The translations under genes were made by a program, and so were the position numbers. This document shows, one piece after another, positions 35,771 through 45,152 of a stretch of DNA of 64,000 bases. How positions within the stretch are numbered: position 1 is the stretch's first letter; each line of letters starts with the position of its first letter. This DNA is from an uncultured Pelagibacteraceae bacterium (GTDB taxonomy: Bacteria > Pseudomonadota > Alphaproteobacteria > Pelagibacterales > Pelagibacteraceae): the NCBI GenBank assembly GCA_902609685.1, contig CACLSR010000004.1, forward strand, positions 46,839 to 110,838, read 5' to 3'. Under the pieces are notes generated by a model. The model searched no databases. It was not told the origin of the DNA and was given only the letters and a program-made list of their open reading frames with translations.

Positions 35771-36694
35771 ATGAAAACAATAAAAAACTTTATATTAGCT
35801 TTAGCTGCATGGGCAATGATGTCTGTATCTGCTTTAGCTGTAGATATAATTGTGGTTTCTCATGGTCAAGCAAACGATCCTTTCTGGTCAGTTGCTAAAA
35901 ATGGAGTTGATGCTGGATGTAAAGACATGGGAGTGTCTTGCAAATACACAGCACCGGCTACTTTTGACATGGTAGAAATGGCAAAATTAATTGATAATGC
36001 TGTATCACAAAAACCGAAAGGTATAGTGATCACATTACCCGATGCTGCTGCTTTAGGAAAATCAGTTAAAGCTGCAATAGCTGCTGGTATTCCTGTAATA
36101 TCAATGAACTCTGGATCTGATGATTATGCATCATTAGGAATTAGTGCACACGTTGGACAAACTGAGTTTGAAGCAGGTGTAGGTGGTGGACAAAAAATGA
36201 AAGCCGCTGGTGGAAAAAAAGCATTATGTGTTAACCATGAGGTAGGAAACGTTGCACTAGATAGAAGATGTGCTGGTTTCAAAAAAGGTTTTGGTGGATC
36301 TGTTGATATTTTAGGTACATCAAATGACCCAACAGAAATTCAAAAAGCTGTTGCTGCAAAATTAGGTGGTGGCTATGACACTATTCTAACTTTAGGTGCG
36401 GGATTATCTGGTGAAGCAGCTTTGAAGGCACTTGAGTCAGCTGGAAAAGTTGGTTCTGTAAGATTAGGAACATTTGATATGTCTCCAAATATGTTAAAAG
36501 CTGCTGCTGCAGGAAAAGTAGAGTTTTTAATTGACCAACAGCAATATCTACAAGGATATTTGCCAATAGCTATCTTTGGACAATATATGAGATGGGGAAC
36601 AATGCCAGCAGGTGTGGTAATGACTGGACCTGGGTTTGTTACTCCTGACAATGCGTCTAAAGTAATTAAATGGGCAGCTCAAGGTTATAGATAA
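35771..36694 (+). CDS. Periplasmic sugar/cyclitol-binding protein of an ABC importer
   Basis: A 307-residue type I periplasmic binding protein (RbsB/FrcB/IbpA group) with a signal peptide ending ALA at about 23. VVSHGQANDPFWSVAKNGVDAG is the N-lobe sugar site and ISMNSGSDD the hinge region. GAGG ribosome site precedes the ATG by 7 bases. Placement directly after iolG and before permease and ATPase suggests inositol, while the FrcBCA layout leaves fructose or ribose as alternatives. Confidence 0.9.
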   Translation: MKTIKNFILALAAWAMMSVSALAVDIIVVSHGQANDPFWSVAKNGVDAGCKDMGVSCKYTAPATFDMVEMAKLIDNAVSQKPKGIVITLPDAAALGKSVKAAIAAGIPVISMNSGSDDYASLGISAHVGQTEFEAGVGGGQKMKAAGGKKALCVNHEVGNVALDRRCAGFKKGFGGSVDILGTSNDPTEIQKAVAAKLGGGYDTILTLGAGLSGEAALKALESAGKVGSVRLGTFDMSPNMLKAAAAGKVEFLIDQQQYLQGYLPIAIFGQYMRWGTMPAGVVMTGPGFVTPDNASKVIKWAAQGYR

Positions 36695-36705
36695 AAATAT
36701 GAATT

Positions 36706-36740
36706 AAAGGCCTGACTAATGTTAGTCAGGCCTTTTTTTT
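36706..36740 (+). terminator. Intrinsic terminator between binding protein and permease genes
   Basis: AAAGGCCTGACTAA and TTAGTCAGGCCTTT form a 14-bp near-perfect stem with a two-base loop and a run of eight T. It sits inside the transporter operon, so most transcripts should stop here, giving more binding protein than membrane components. Confidence 0.92.
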
Positions 36741-36766
36741 AATCATCTTTAAATTATAATTTTTAT

Positions 36767-37894
36767 ATGTCTGTAAAATCAGAGAGTATTCAATCTAAAA
36801 AAGATAGTGGACAAGATGAAAGACTTAAAAAAATTTCACCTCTTAGAGTTTTATTAAACAGACCAGAGCTTGGTGCTTTGGGTGGCTCAATTTTAGTTTT
36901 TATTTTTTTTGGGATAGTTGCTGGTGACACTGGAATGTTTAGCGCTTATGGGACATTAAATTTTTTAGATGTTTCAGCTAATTTAGGAATTATTGCTATT
37001 GCTGCTGCAATGTTAATGATTGGTGGAGAGTTTGATTTATCTATTGGATCAATGATTGGTTTTGCAGGAATCTGTATCGCTATACCTGCAATTTATTGGG
37101 GCTGGCCTTTATGGACGAGTATTATTTTTGCTTTTGCTATGGCAGTACTAATTGGGTATTTCAATGGTATAATGGTAGTAAAAACTGGTCTTCCATCCTT
37201 CATAGTAACTCTTGCAATGTTGTTCATTTTAAGAGGGGCAACTTTGGCTATTACGAGATTAATTACAGGAAGAACTCAAGTACCAGGATTAAGAGTTTTG
37301 ATAGAGGATGATCCAATCGCTTGGTTGTTTGCAACAGATACTTTTCAATGGTTATTCACATGGCTAGGATCGATGAAATTAATTGCACTGAGAACTGACG
37401 GCACACCATTAGCTACAGGTATTCCACCATCAGTAATATGGTTTATTGCTCTTACATTATTTGCGACTTGGATACTTATGAAAACTAGATATGGAAATTG
37501 GATATTTGCATCAGGTGGAGATAAAGTTGGTGCTACAAATGTTGGTGTACCTGTTGGAAGAGTAAAAATAAGTCTATTTATCGGAACAGCTGTAGCATCG
37601 ACAATATTTGCTTGTATTCAAGTTTTAGATGCAGGTTCTGCAGATACTATGAGAGGAACTTTAAAAGAATTGGAAGCAATAGCAGCTGCTGTGGTTGGCG
37701 GTTGTCTTTTGACTGGAGGTTATGGCTCTGCCATCGGAGCAGCATTGGGCGCTATTATTTTTGGCACTGTATCAATGGGAATTTTTTATACAGATGTGGA
37801 TACTGATTGGTTTAAGGTTTTTTTAGGCGCAATGATGTTAATTGCAGTAGTATTCAATAATTATATTAGAAAAAAAGTTACGGAGACTAAGTGA
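36767..37894 (+). CDS. ABC sugar permease (FrcC/RbsC type)
   Basis: A 375-residue permease with about ten helices. [18 protein letters not shown] (about 84-101) and [11 protein letters not shown] plus [18 protein letters not shown] are the conserved parts of the ribose/fructose/inositol permease family. The N-terminal 30 residues are a charged cytoplasmic extension. It meets the ATPase gene with a TGATG overlap. Confidence 0.93.
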   Translation: MSVKSESIQSKKDSGQDERLKKISPLRVLLNRPELGALGGSILVFIFFGIVAGDTGMFSAYGTLNFLDVSANLGIIAIAAAMLMIGGEFDLSIGSMIGFAGICIAIPAIYWGWPLWTSIIFAFAMAVLIGYFNGIMVVKTGLPSFIVTLAMLFILRGATLAITRLITGRTQVPGLRVLIEDDPIAWLFATDTFQWLFTWLGSMKLIALRTDGTPLATGIPPSVIWFIALTLFATWILMKTRYGNWIFASGGDKVGATNVGVPVGRVKISLFIGTAVASTIFACIQVLDAGSADTMRGTLKELEAIAAAVVGGCLLTGGYGSAIGAALGAIIFGTVSMGIFYTDVDTDWFKVFLGAMMLIAVVFNNYIRKKVTETK

Positions 37895-38688
37895 TGTCTG
37901 AATATTTAGTTCAATTCAATAATATAAGTAAATTTTTTGGTAAAGTAATTGCTTTGAAAGATGTCACTATGAAACTAAAAAAAGGCGAAATAATGTGCTT
38001 ACTTGGTGACAATGGAGCTGGAAAATCTACTTTAATAAAAACTTTAGCAGGCGTTCATAAACCTGATGAAGGTGAAATTATTTTTGAGGATCAAAAAATA
38101 GTTTTTGACTCACCACGAGATGCTTTGGATATTGGGATAGGTACTGTTTATCAAGATTTAGCATTAGTTTCTCTTATGAGTGTAACTAGAAATTTTTTTA
38201 TGGGTAGAGAGCCACAAAAAGGTTTACCTTTTTTCAGAACTTTTGATATTGAAAAAGCAAACACTATAGCTGCAGAAAGAATGGGACAAATAGGTATCGA
38301 TGTGAGAGACCCATCACAAGCTGTCGGTACGATGTCTGGAGGTGAAAGACAATGTCTCGCTATTTCTAGAGCAATTTATTTTGGAGCAAAAGTTTTAGTA
38401 TTAGATGAACCAACGTCAGCATTAGGTGTGCATCAAGCTTCAATGGTCCTGAAATATATTGTTAAAGCAGCATCGCAAGGTTTAGCTGTAATTTTAATAA
38501 CACACAACGTTCATCATGCTTATCCTGTTGGAAATAGTTTTACAGTTTTAAATCGAGGAAAAAGTATGGGAACATTTCAAAAAAAAGATATATCTAGAGA
38601 AAAACTTTTAAGCATGATGGCAGGTGGTGAGGAATTAGATAAGTTAGAAGTCGAACTTAAAGAAATGGACCGAATAGAAAATAATTAG
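37894..38688 (+). CDS. ABC sugar importer ATP-binding protein, single domain
   Basis: A 264-residue ATPase with Walker [10 protein letters not shown], signature [14 protein letters not shown] and Walker [13 protein letters not shown]. It has one nucleotide-binding domain, like FrcA, not the fused double domain of RbsA/MglA. The ATG at 37894 shares its A with the permease stop; a GTG 3 bp earlier is an alternative. CGGAGA lies about 8 bases upstream. Confidence 0.92.
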   Translation: MSEYLVQFNNISKFFGKVIALKDVTMKLKKGEIMCLLGDNGAGKSTLIKTLAGVHKPDEGEIIFEDQKIVFDSPRDALDIGIGTVYQDLALVSLMSVTRNFFMGREPQKGLPFFRTFDIEKANTIAAERMGQIGIDVRDPSQAVGTMSGGERQCLAISRAIYFGAKVLVLDEPTSALGVHQASMVLKYIVKAASQGLAVILITHNVHHAYPVGNSFTVLNRGKSMGTFQKKDISREKLLSMMAGGEELDKLEVELKEMDRIENN

Positions 38689-38756
38689 ACAAATATACCA
38701 CTTCTACATACGTAAATTTTGCTGTAATATTTTTTAAATAAAGAAAGGGGTAACAT

Positions 38757-39083
38757 ATGAAAGCATATATAATGGGAAACTACACTGAAAAAGCTTTTCA
38801 AGGTTTTTTAAAAGATCCTAAAAGTGATAGAAAAGCAGTAGTTGAACAATTAACAAAAGCTATGGGTGGAACAATGCATAGTATGGATATAGTTAGAGGT
38901 CCATATGACTTTATTGTTGTTAATGAACTTACAACATTTGAAGACTTTGCAGCAGTAAAACTTGTAGTAGAAGCATCAGGAGCAGTTAAAAATTTAACAA
39001 TGTTGGAAGCTATTGATTTTAATAAAGCTACTGTTAAAGCGAGTGAAGTTGCATCAGGTGCATACAAAGCACCAGGACAATAA
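38757..39083 (+). CDS. GYD domain protein
   Basis: A 108-residue ferredoxin-like-fold protein. The central IVRGPYDFIVVNELTTFEDFAAVKLVVEASGAV fits the GYD family (GxYD core). Function of the family is unknown. A strong AAAGGGG site lies 6 bases before the ATG, suggesting high expression. It has its own terminator and is separated from the ABC genes by 68 bp. Confidence 0.82.
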   Translation: MKAYIMGNYTEKAFQGFLKDPKSDRKAVVEQLTKAMGGTMHSMDIVRGPYDFIVVNELTTFEDFAAVKLVVEASGAVKNLTMLEAIDFNKATVKASEVASGAYKAPGQ

Positions 39084-39091
39084 ATAGATAA

Positions 39092-39119
39092 TTACTTCCA
39101 GTACGCGGGCTGGAAGTAA
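39092..39119. terminator. Hairpin terminator after the GYD gene
   Basis: TTACTTCCAG and CTGGAAGTAA make a 10-bp stem with an 8-nt loop, followed by ATTTATTTACTTTTT. It lies between convergent genes and may serve both. Confidence 0.8.
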
Positions 39120-39125
39120 ATTTAT

Positions 39126-39596
39126 TTACTTTTTCAATTTAGAGGAAAACTTAAGGTTTGTATTATCAAACTTTTCTTTATTTGTTTTAATATAATTATC
39201 CATAATTTCTAATTTATCTCTTTCGAATTCTGAGACTTTTCGATTATTTAAATCAACATATAATGCAAGGACTTCAATCGTTGATGCTAAATATTGCTTT
39301 TGCTTATGGATCATTTCCATCTTGTATTGCAACCTTTTTTTATCGTGATCAAAAAAAACTAAATTTACATCTACCTCATCATTCATTTTTAGTTCCTGAT
39401 TATATGTAATATGAGACTCAACAATCATTGTGCTTTTTCCAGTAGTCCTCGCTGAATGCTCGCCCATTTTAAAGGAGTCATTTAATATATCTGCCCCATA
39501 TTTATCAAAGATCAAAAGATAATAAGAAACATTCATATGATTGTTGTAATCAATCCAATCTTTCACAATTTTTTGTGAACTTAAAAAAATCGGCAT
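39126..39596 (-). CDS. Hotdog-fold acyl-CoA thioesterase
   Basis: A 156-residue 4HBT-type protein. DYNNHMNVSYYLLIFDKYG (16-34) holds the catalytic Asp and the N-H-M-N-x-x-Y motif. Related proteins occur near carnitine and betaine genes. Acyl chain specificity is not visible. It is 14 bp from the DUF779 gene and probably in its operon. Confidence 0.82.
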   Translation of the reverse strand: MPIFLSSQKIVKDWIDYNNHMNVSYYLLIFDKYGADILNDSFKMGEHSARTTGKSTMIVESHITYNQELKMNDEVDVNLVFFDHDKKRLQYKMEMIHKQKQYLASTIEVLALYVDLNNRKVSEFERDKLEIMDNYIKTNKEKFDNTNLKFSSKLKK

Positions 39597-39610
39597 TGTA
39601 AGATAAAAAT

Positions 39611-39964
39611 TTAGTGATTTGGATTATCGTTATCTACTACGAGACATATTTCAGATTTAGTTAAAAATCTTCTTCCAGTTCCATTATCTAATGAAAACAT
39701 TCCACCAATTCCTTTTACAGCATCTATCGTAAGATCAGTGTGTTTCCATTTTTCATATTGATCACCATTCATATAAAATGGAACTCCACCTATTTCTCCA
39801 AGTTTAATATCATTGTCTCCCAATGGAAATTCACCTTCTTGGAAACACATAGGTGCACTACCATCACAACATCCACCTGATTGATGAAACATTAACTTTT
39901 CACCATATTTTTCTTTAAGCTCAGATAATAAACTAAGTGCCGAATGTGTTGCAGATACTTTCAT
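39611..39964 (-). CDS. DUF779 protein associated with aldehyde dehydrogenase
   Basis: A 117-residue protein with HQSGGCCDGSAPMCF (28-42), the Cys-rich DUF779 motif, which probably binds metal. The family is typically encoded beside the same class of aldehyde dehydrogenase as here; function unknown. An ATG six codons earlier (39982) is inside a hairpin and would add an unusual basic start; the chosen ATG gives the family-like N-terminus. Confidence 0.85.
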   Translation of the reverse strand: MKVSATHSALSLLSELKEKYGEKLMFHQSGGCCDGSAPMCFQEGEFPLGDNDIKLGEIGGVPFYMNGDQYEKWKHTDLTIDAVKGIGGMFSLDNGTGRRFLTKSEICLVVDNDNPNH

Positions 39965-39974
39965 ATTTTTTCTC

Positions 39975-40001
39975 TGGCCCATGATATCGAATCATGGACC
40001 A
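39975..40001 (-). other. Hairpin between aldehyde dehydrogenase and DUF779 genes
   Basis: TGG-C-CCATGAT and ATCATGG-A-CCA pair over 11 positions with one mismatch around a 5-nt loop. No T-run follows on either strand, so it is not a good terminator; it may mark an mRNA end or processing point after the dehydrogenase stop (40017). Confidence 0.55.
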
Positions 40002-40016
40002 GTATATATTATTTGA

Positions 40017-41561
40017 TTAAAAGAAGCCTAATTTTTTCTCAGCATAAGAAACATGAAGATTCTTATTCTGTCTGTAATGATTAAGCATCATTTTGTGAGT
40101 TTCTCTACCAACTCCAGATTGTTTGTATCCACCAAATGGTGAGTGAGCTGGATAAGCATGATAACAATTTGTCCATACTATTCCTGCTTGTATCGCTCTA
40201 CCCATTCTGTGAGCTATATTACCATTTCTAGTCCATACAGCTGCTCCTAAACCATAAAGAGTATCATTAGCAATTTTCAATGCCTCTGCTTCATCTTTAA
40301 ATTTAATCACAGATACAACTGGTCCGAAGATCTCCTCTTGAGAAATTCGCATGTCATTTTTTGCCTCAAAAACAGTTGGCTGAATGTAATTACCTTTTTC
40401 CAACCCGCTGTTAAGTTTAGCAACACTTCCACCTGTTAGAACTTTAGCGCCCTCTTTTTTTCCAAGCTCAAGATAAGATTTAATCTTTTCCATTTGCTCT
40501 ACTGACGCTTGCGCCCCAATCATAGTTTCCATTTTCAAAGGATTGTCTTGAACAACAGCTTTTGTTCTAGCTATAGCTCTTTCCATGAATTTATCATAGA
40601 TCGACTCTTGAACTAAAGCTCTACTTGGGCAAGTACAAACCTCACCTTGGTTTAGATTGAACATTACAAAACCTTCAATACATTTATCAAAGAAATCATC
40701 ATCTTTATCCATGATATCCTCAAAGAAAATGTTTGGAGATTTTCCACCTAACTCCAAAGTAATCGGAATTATGTTTTGTGCAGCATACTGCATAATCAAT
40801 CTTCCTGTTGTAGTTTCACCAGTAAATGCAACTTTAGCAACTCTTTTTGATGATGCTAAAGGCTTACCTGCTTCTAATCCAAAACCACTAACAATGTTGA
40901 CAACTCCTGGAGGTAATAAATCTCCAATAAGTTCCATCATCACCATTATGGATGCTGGCGTTTGTTCAGCTGGTTTTAAAACTGAACAGTTACCTGCTGC
41001 TAAAGCTGGAGCTAATTTCCATGTCGCCATTAATAATGGGAAATTCCACGGAACTATCTGACCAACTACACCTAATGGTTCATGAAAATTGTATGAATAT
41101 TGGTTATTTGCTATTTCAGCAATTGAACCTTCCTCTGCTCTAATCACACCAGCAAAATATCTCCAATGGTCAATAACCAAAGGTAAATCTGCTGCCATAC
41201 ACTCTCTTATTGGTTTTCCATTATCTAAACATTCAGCTGTTGCAAGTAAGTTTAGATTTTTTTCCAACACATCAGCGATTTTGTACAATATATTTGATCG
41301 CGTAGTGATATCTGTTTTTCCCCACTCAGGGAAAGCTGCGTGAGCCGCATCTAATGCTGCTTCTACGTCTTTTTCGTCTGATCGTGCAACTGAACAGATT
41401 TTCTCATTTGAGATCGGGCTAACATTATCAAAATACTTGCCTGATTTTGGTTCTACAAATTTTCCATTAATGTAGTTTCCATATTTTGCTTTGAACGGAA
41501 ATTTAACCTTTAAATGAGAAGTATCTAATACAGATGACACTTTCATTGCTTCTGCACTCAT
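40017..41561 (-). CDS. NAD-dependent aldehyde dehydrogenase (ExaC/acetaldehyde type)
   Basis: A 514-residue [26 protein letters not shown] binds [16 protein letters not shown] has the general base Glu, and [15 protein letters not shown] contains the catalytic Cys in the C-T-C form seen in the acetaldehyde/chloroacetaldehyde subgroup. It would oxidise short aldehydes, perhaps from alcohol or amine breakdown. AAGAGGAG lies 7 bases before the ATG. Confidence 0.93.
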   Translation of the reverse strand: MSAEAMKVSSVLDTSHLKVKFPFKAKYGNYINGKFVEPKSGKYFDNVSPISNEKICSVARSDEKDVEAALDAAHAAFPEWGKTDITTRSNILYKIADVLEKNLNLLATAECLDNGKPIRECMAADLPLVIDHWRYFAGVIRAEEGSIAEIANNQYSYNFHEPLGVVGQIVPWNFPLLMATWKLAPALAAGNCSVLKPAEQTPASIMVMMELIGDLLPPGVVNIVSGFGLEAGKPLASSKRVAKVAFTGETTTGRLIMQYAAQNIIPITLELGGKSPNIFFEDIMDKDDDFFDKCIEGFVMFNLNQGEVCTCPSRALVQESIYDKFMERAIARTKAVVQDNPLKMETMIGAQASVEQMEKIKSYLELGKKEGAKVLTGGSVAKLNSGLEKGNYIQPTVFEAKNDMRISQEEIFGPVVSVIKFKDEAEALKIANDTLYGLGAAVWTRNGNIAHRMGRAIQAGIVWTNCYHAYPAHSPFGGYKQSGVGRETHKMMLNHYRQNKNLHVSYAEKKLGFF

Positions 41562-41653
41562 TTTATTCTCCTCTTGTTATTTATATAAATTAATTAAAGA
41601 CCTTTTTGGGAATGATGTAAATGGGTCAATAATGTTTTCAACTAAGAATTGTA

Positions 41654-42553
41654 TTAATCGAGCTTTATTTTACTAATTTTATTGTCTGCTTTTCTCACAA
41701 AATAAATTCCTACTGATACTGCAATGAGAGATATCAAAACTTTAAAAGTGATCAATTCCTTCAGAAAAATATAACTCAAGATAGTTCCGAAAATTGGAAT
41801 TAAATATGAAACTTGTGACTGAAATATCAGTCCATTATTAACTAAAATTCTAAATCTCAATAACCATGCAATTCCAGTAGAAACTAAACCAAGATATATC
41901 ACCGATATTGTAGAATCTAATCTTGGCGAAACATTCCATGGTTGTTCAACAATACTTACAATAGGTATCAAAATCAAAACTGCCCAAACCAGTATTGAGC
42001 CAGTTACATTTTCATTTTTTTTCTTACTAATTTTTAAGGTTAAAACACCACCTATTACATAACAAGTTGAGCCTAATAGTATTAGTATTGCAGAAAAAAA
42101 ATTATTTTCATTAATCAAAATATTATCAGAAAATAAGTAAAGTATTCCAGAAAAACCTATTAAGATTCCTATTGTTTTGATAAAATTAAATTTCTCATTT
42201 TTTGTATAAAAATGACCAAGCACAGTCGAACTTAATGGTGTAGTTGACATCAATATCGCAGCCAAATTACTTTGAACTGATTGTACTCCGTACGCAATTA
42301 AAAAAAAAGGAGCTACCAGATTTATAAATCCTATCATCGCGAACCAATGCCAATCCTTTGAAAAAGCTTCGATCTTTATCTTTTTATAATAACAAAGCAA
42401 CAAAACTGGTATTGCTCCAAAAAACACTCTTAAAAATGCAATAGTAATTGGTCCAAATGAATAGGTTGCAATTTTGATATTAAAAAAAGCTGATGCCCAT
42501 ATTAAGGCTAACAAAATTAATAAAAGATAATCTAATAGTTTTGGTTGTCTCAT
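41654..42553 (-). CDS. EamA/DMT-family permease
   Basis: A 299-residue protein with ten predicted helices in two EamA repeats; the second repeat ends near VSTGIAWLLRFRILVNNG. Such permeases export or exchange small metabolites such as amino acids. The ATG overlaps the ybaK stop by 4 bp (ATGA). Confidence 0.87.
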   Translation of the reverse strand: MRQPKLLDYLLLILLALIWASAFFNIKIATYSFGPITIAFLRVFFGAIPVLLLCYYKKIKIEAFSKDWHWFAMIGFINLVAPFFLIAYGVQSVQSNLAAILMSTTPLSSTVLGHFYTKNEKFNFIKTIGILIGFSGILYLFSDNILINENNFFSAILILLGSTCYVIGGVLTLKISKKKNENVTGSILVWAVLILIPIVSIVEQPWNVSPRLDSTISVIYLGLVSTGIAWLLRFRILVNNGLIFQSQVSYLIPIFGTILSYIFLKELITFKVLISLIAVSVGIYFVRKADNKISKIKLD

Positions 42554-43029
42554 TCAGTAATATCTTCAATTGTCCCTTTTGTAATTTTCTCTAAATCTGA
42601 GAAATTGATTTTAAATATACAATTTGGATGACCTGCAGCAGCAAATAAAAAAACAAACCTATGTAAGGAATTGTCTATATAAATATCAACATTTTCTAAA
42701 TGACCTACTGGAGAAACCCCACCAATTGTAAAACCAGTGATTTTTTTTACATCTTCAGCAGTAGCCATTGAAACATCATTAAATTTAATATTCTTTTTAA
42801 TTTTTTTAAAGGAAGCTTTCTTATCTCCAGCAACCAAAAATAAACTAAACTTATTATCTGTTTTAAAAAGTAAGCTTTTAACTATAGCTCCTACCTCACA
42901 ACCTAAAGATGATGCGGCTTCTAAAGCAGTTCTAGCTGAAGTTTCTAAAACACTTACACTTAAATTTTGATCAAATTCTTTAATAATTTTACCAACTCTT
43001 TGAACTGGTTCTTTATCGAGTAATGTCAT
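42550..43029 (-). CDS. YbaK/EbsC-type aminoacyl-tRNA deacylase
   Basis: A 159-residue YbaK-fold domain. VGAIVKSLLFKTDN carries the key Lys, FTIGGVSPVGH (about 107-117) the GxxP substrate loop. It likely clears mischarged tRNA, e.g. Cys-tRNA(Pro); the exact subgroup (YbaK, ProX or other) is not settled. Its start is divergent from glnA. Confidence 0.87.
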   Translation of the reverse strand: MTLLDKEPVQRVGKIIKEFDQNLSVSVLETSARTALEAASSLGCEVGAIVKSLLFKTDNKFSLFLVAGDKKASFKKIKKNIKFNDVSMATAEDVKKITGFTIGGVSPVGHLENVDIYIDNSLHRFVFLFAAAGHPNCIFKINFSDLEKITKGTIEDITE

Positions 43030-43076
43030 TATTCAACTCTGAATTGTTAGTATTTTTAGTCTTTAAGTTATACACT

Positions 43077-43093
43077 TATGTAAAAAATGCATA
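43077..43093 (+). promoter_or_regulatory. Palindrome upstream of glnA, shared with amtB
   Basis: TATGTA (43077-43082), AAAAA, TGCATA (43088-43093): an inverted repeat with one mismatch. It matches the amtB element in 14 of 17 bases when both are read toward their genes, and sits 76 bases from the ATG against 73. The factor is not known. Confidence 0.6.
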
Positions 43094-43169
43094 GGTGTTA
43101 TTAAGTAAAAGAGGATTATTTATCAATCTTTATTTGGTATCACAACCCACTGAATTACAGAGGAGATAT

Positions 43170-44576
43170 ATGAGCGCAAAAAATGTATTAAAAGTTATAA
43201 AAGACAAAGAAATTGATTACGTTGATCTAAGATTCACTGACCCTAGAGGTAAACTTCAACACGTCACGATGGATACTAAAGTAGTTGACGAAGATATGTT
43301 AAACGATGGAATTTTTTTTGATGGCTCCTCAATAGCTGGCTGGAAAGCTATCAATGAATCTGACATGATTTTAAAGCCTGATTTAAGCAGAACTGTGGTT
43401 GATCCATTTACATCTCATAATACATTAAACATTTTTTGTGATATTTTGGATGCAATAAAAAAAGATCCTTACGAAAGAGATCCTAGAGGAACAGCAAAAA
43501 AAGCTGAAGCATATTTAAAAAAATCTGGAATTGGTGATAAAGCATTTTTTGGTCCAGAAGCTGAATTTTTTGTATTCGATGATGTGAGATTTAAAAATGA
43601 CATGAATGAAACTGGCTTCAAAATTGATAGTACTGAAGGCCCTTACAACACTGGAAAAAAATATGAAAATGGAAATATGGGACATAGACCTGGTATCAAG
43701 GGTGGTTACTTCCCAGTTCCTCCTGTTGATAGTGCACAAGATATGAGAAGTGAGTATTTGAAAGCAATGAAAGACATGGGTATTAAAGTTGAGAAACATC
43801 ACCATGAAGTTGCTCCAAGTCAGCATGAACTTGGAATGTATTTTGGAACTTTAGTTGATCAAGCAGATAACCTGCAGCTATATAAGTATGCGGTTCATAT
43901 GGTTTCACATTCATTTGGAAAAACTGCAACTTTTATGCCTAAACCAGTAAAAGGTGATAATGGATCAGGTATGCACGTGCACCAATCAATTTGGAAAGGA
44001 AATACAGCATTATTTTCAGGAGACAAATATGCTGGCTTATCCGATTTAGCTTTGCACTATATTGGTGGAATTTTAAAACACGCAAAAGCAATAAACGCTT
44101 TTTCAAACGCAACAACCAATAGTTACAAAAGATTGATCCCAGGATTTGAAGCACCAGTGTTATTGGCTTACTCAGCAAGAAACAGGTCAGCTTCATGTAG
44201 GATCCCTATTACTCTAAGTAAAAAGGCTGCGAGATGTGAAATTAGATTTGGTGATGCAGCTGGAAACCCATACTTAACTTTTGCAGCAATGCTTATGGCT
44301 GGACTGGATGGTATTAAGAATAAAATTGATCCAGGTAAATCTTTCGATAAAGATCTTTATGCTTTATCTGAAAATGAAGTTAAAAAAATACCTACTGTTT
44401 GTGGCTCATTAAGGGAAGCAATGGAAAGTTTGGATAAGGACAGAGATTTTTTAAAACAAGGTAACGTTTTCACTGATGATCAGATAGATGCTTATATTGC
44501 TTTAAAATTTGAGGAAATACATAATTTCGAACACACACCACACCCAATAGAGTTCGACATGTATTATAGTTGTTAA
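43170..44576 (+). CDS. glnA: Glutamine synthetase type I
   Basis: A 468-residue GSI subunit. [39 protein letters not shown] and NRSASCRIP are the metal, glutamate and ATP motifs, and the DLYALSENE stretch near 395 keeps the Tyr that is adenylylated in enterics. The start is chosen at 43170 because GAGGAGA lies just before it and [25 protein letters not shown] matches the family N-terminus; the frame is open 25 codons further. It assimilates ammonium imported by AmtB. Confidence 0.97.
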   Translation: MSAKNVLKVIKDKEIDYVDLRFTDPRGKLQHVTMDTKVVDEDMLNDGIFFDGSSIAGWKAINESDMILKPDLSRTVVDPFTSHNTLNIFCDILDAIKKDPYERDPRGTAKKAEAYLKKSGIGDKAFFGPEAEFFVFDDVRFKNDMNETGFKIDSTEGPYNTGKKYENGNMGHRPGIKGGYFPVPPVDSAQDMRSEYLKAMKDMGIKVEKHHHEVAPSQHELGMYFGTLVDQADNLQLYKYAVHMVSHSFGKTATFMPKPVKGDNGSGMHVHQSIWKGNTALFSGDKYAGLSDLALHYIGGILKHAKAINAFSNATTNSYKRLIPGFEAPVLLAYSARNRSASCRIPITLSKKAARCEIRFGDAAGNPYLTFAAMLMAGLDGIKNKIDPGKSFDKDLYALSENEVKKIPTVCGSLREAMESLDKDRDFLKQGNVFTDDQIDAYIALKFEEIHNFEHTPHPIEFDMYYSC

Positions 44577-44579
44577 AAA

Positions 44580-44750
44580 TTATTGTCTAGTAGTGGCAAT
44601 CTTATTTTTGCCAGGACCCTTTTTAACAACGTAATCTTGAGTTCCATTAGCTCCTGTTTCAACAGATTTGATTAAAGATCTTTGAAGGCTTTTTCTTTTT
44701 TCTTTTCTGTCTTCAGACGCTAATAAATTTCTAAATTCAAAAACGTTCAT
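44580..44750 (-). CDS. 56-residue basic protein convergent with glnA
   Basis: The frame starts MNVFEFRNLLASEDRKEKRK and ends KGPGKNKIATTRQ; it is basic with a probable N-terminal helix. It has a clear promoter, ending 6 bases before the ATG, and its stop is 3 bp from the glnA stop. Complex composition with few AAA runs suggests a true gene. I do not know the family. Confidence 0.6.
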   Translation of the reverse strand: MNVFEFRNLLASEDRKEKRKSLQRSLIKSVETGANGTQDYVVKKGPGKNKIATTRQ

Positions 44751-44756
44751 GTAATG

Positions 44757-44785
44757 ATTATATACTAGATATGCATTTTAAGCAA
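44757..44785 (-). promoter_or_regulatory. Promoter of the 56-residue protein, predicts leaderless mRNA
   Basis: On the minus strand TTGCTT (44785-44780), a 17-base spacer and TATAAT (44762-44757). The A of the ATG (44750) is where transcription should begin. The spacer contains TGCATA (44775-44770), a half of the amtB/glnA element. Confidence 0.6.
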
Positions 44786-44816
44786 TACAGCTATGCAACT
44801 TATGGGTCACTAAATT

Positions 44817-45152
44817 TTATTCTACTTTAAAGGACTCCCCGCAACCACATCTCTCTGTTTCATTGGGGTTATTGAATACAAAAGTTGAGGAAAAATCCTC
44901 TTTTTTGTAATCCATTTCAGTACCTAATAAATACATCACTGCAGCAGAATCTATAAAAACCTTAACTCCTTTGTCCTCAATTACCTCATCATTCGGATTA
45001 AGTTCTTTAGAATATTCCATTACATATGACATGCCTGCGCATCCTCCAGATTTAACTGAAACTCTCACTCCTAAAGCATCTTTTTCGGCACCAGACATGA
45101 TTTCTTTAATTCTATTTGCTGCATTTTCACTTAGTTTAATTATAGGACTCAT
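44817..45152 (-). CDS. sufA: Fe-S cluster carrier of the SufA/IscA/ErpA family
   Basis: A 111-residue A-type carrier. The three cysteines are at SGGCAGMSYVM (about C38) and the C-terminal CGCGESF. It accepts clusters from SufBCD and hands them to apoproteins. It is the last gene of the suf operon, its start overlapping the DUF59 stop by 1 base. Confidence 0.93.
   Translation of the reverse strand: MSPIIKLSENAANRIKEIMSGAEKDALGVRVSVKSGGCAGMSYVMEYSKELNPNDEVIEDKGVKVFIDSAAVMYLLGTEMDYKKEDFSSTFVFNNPNETERCGCGESFKVE

Noticed and set aside
40657..41061. 134-residue open frame antisense to the aldehyde dehydrogenase
   Set aside because: It is fully inside a well-supported gene and has no family features.
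43095..43169. Upstream extension of the glnA frame by 25 codons
   Set aside because: It lacks a ribosome site and family similarity, while GAGGAGA precedes the ATG at 43170.
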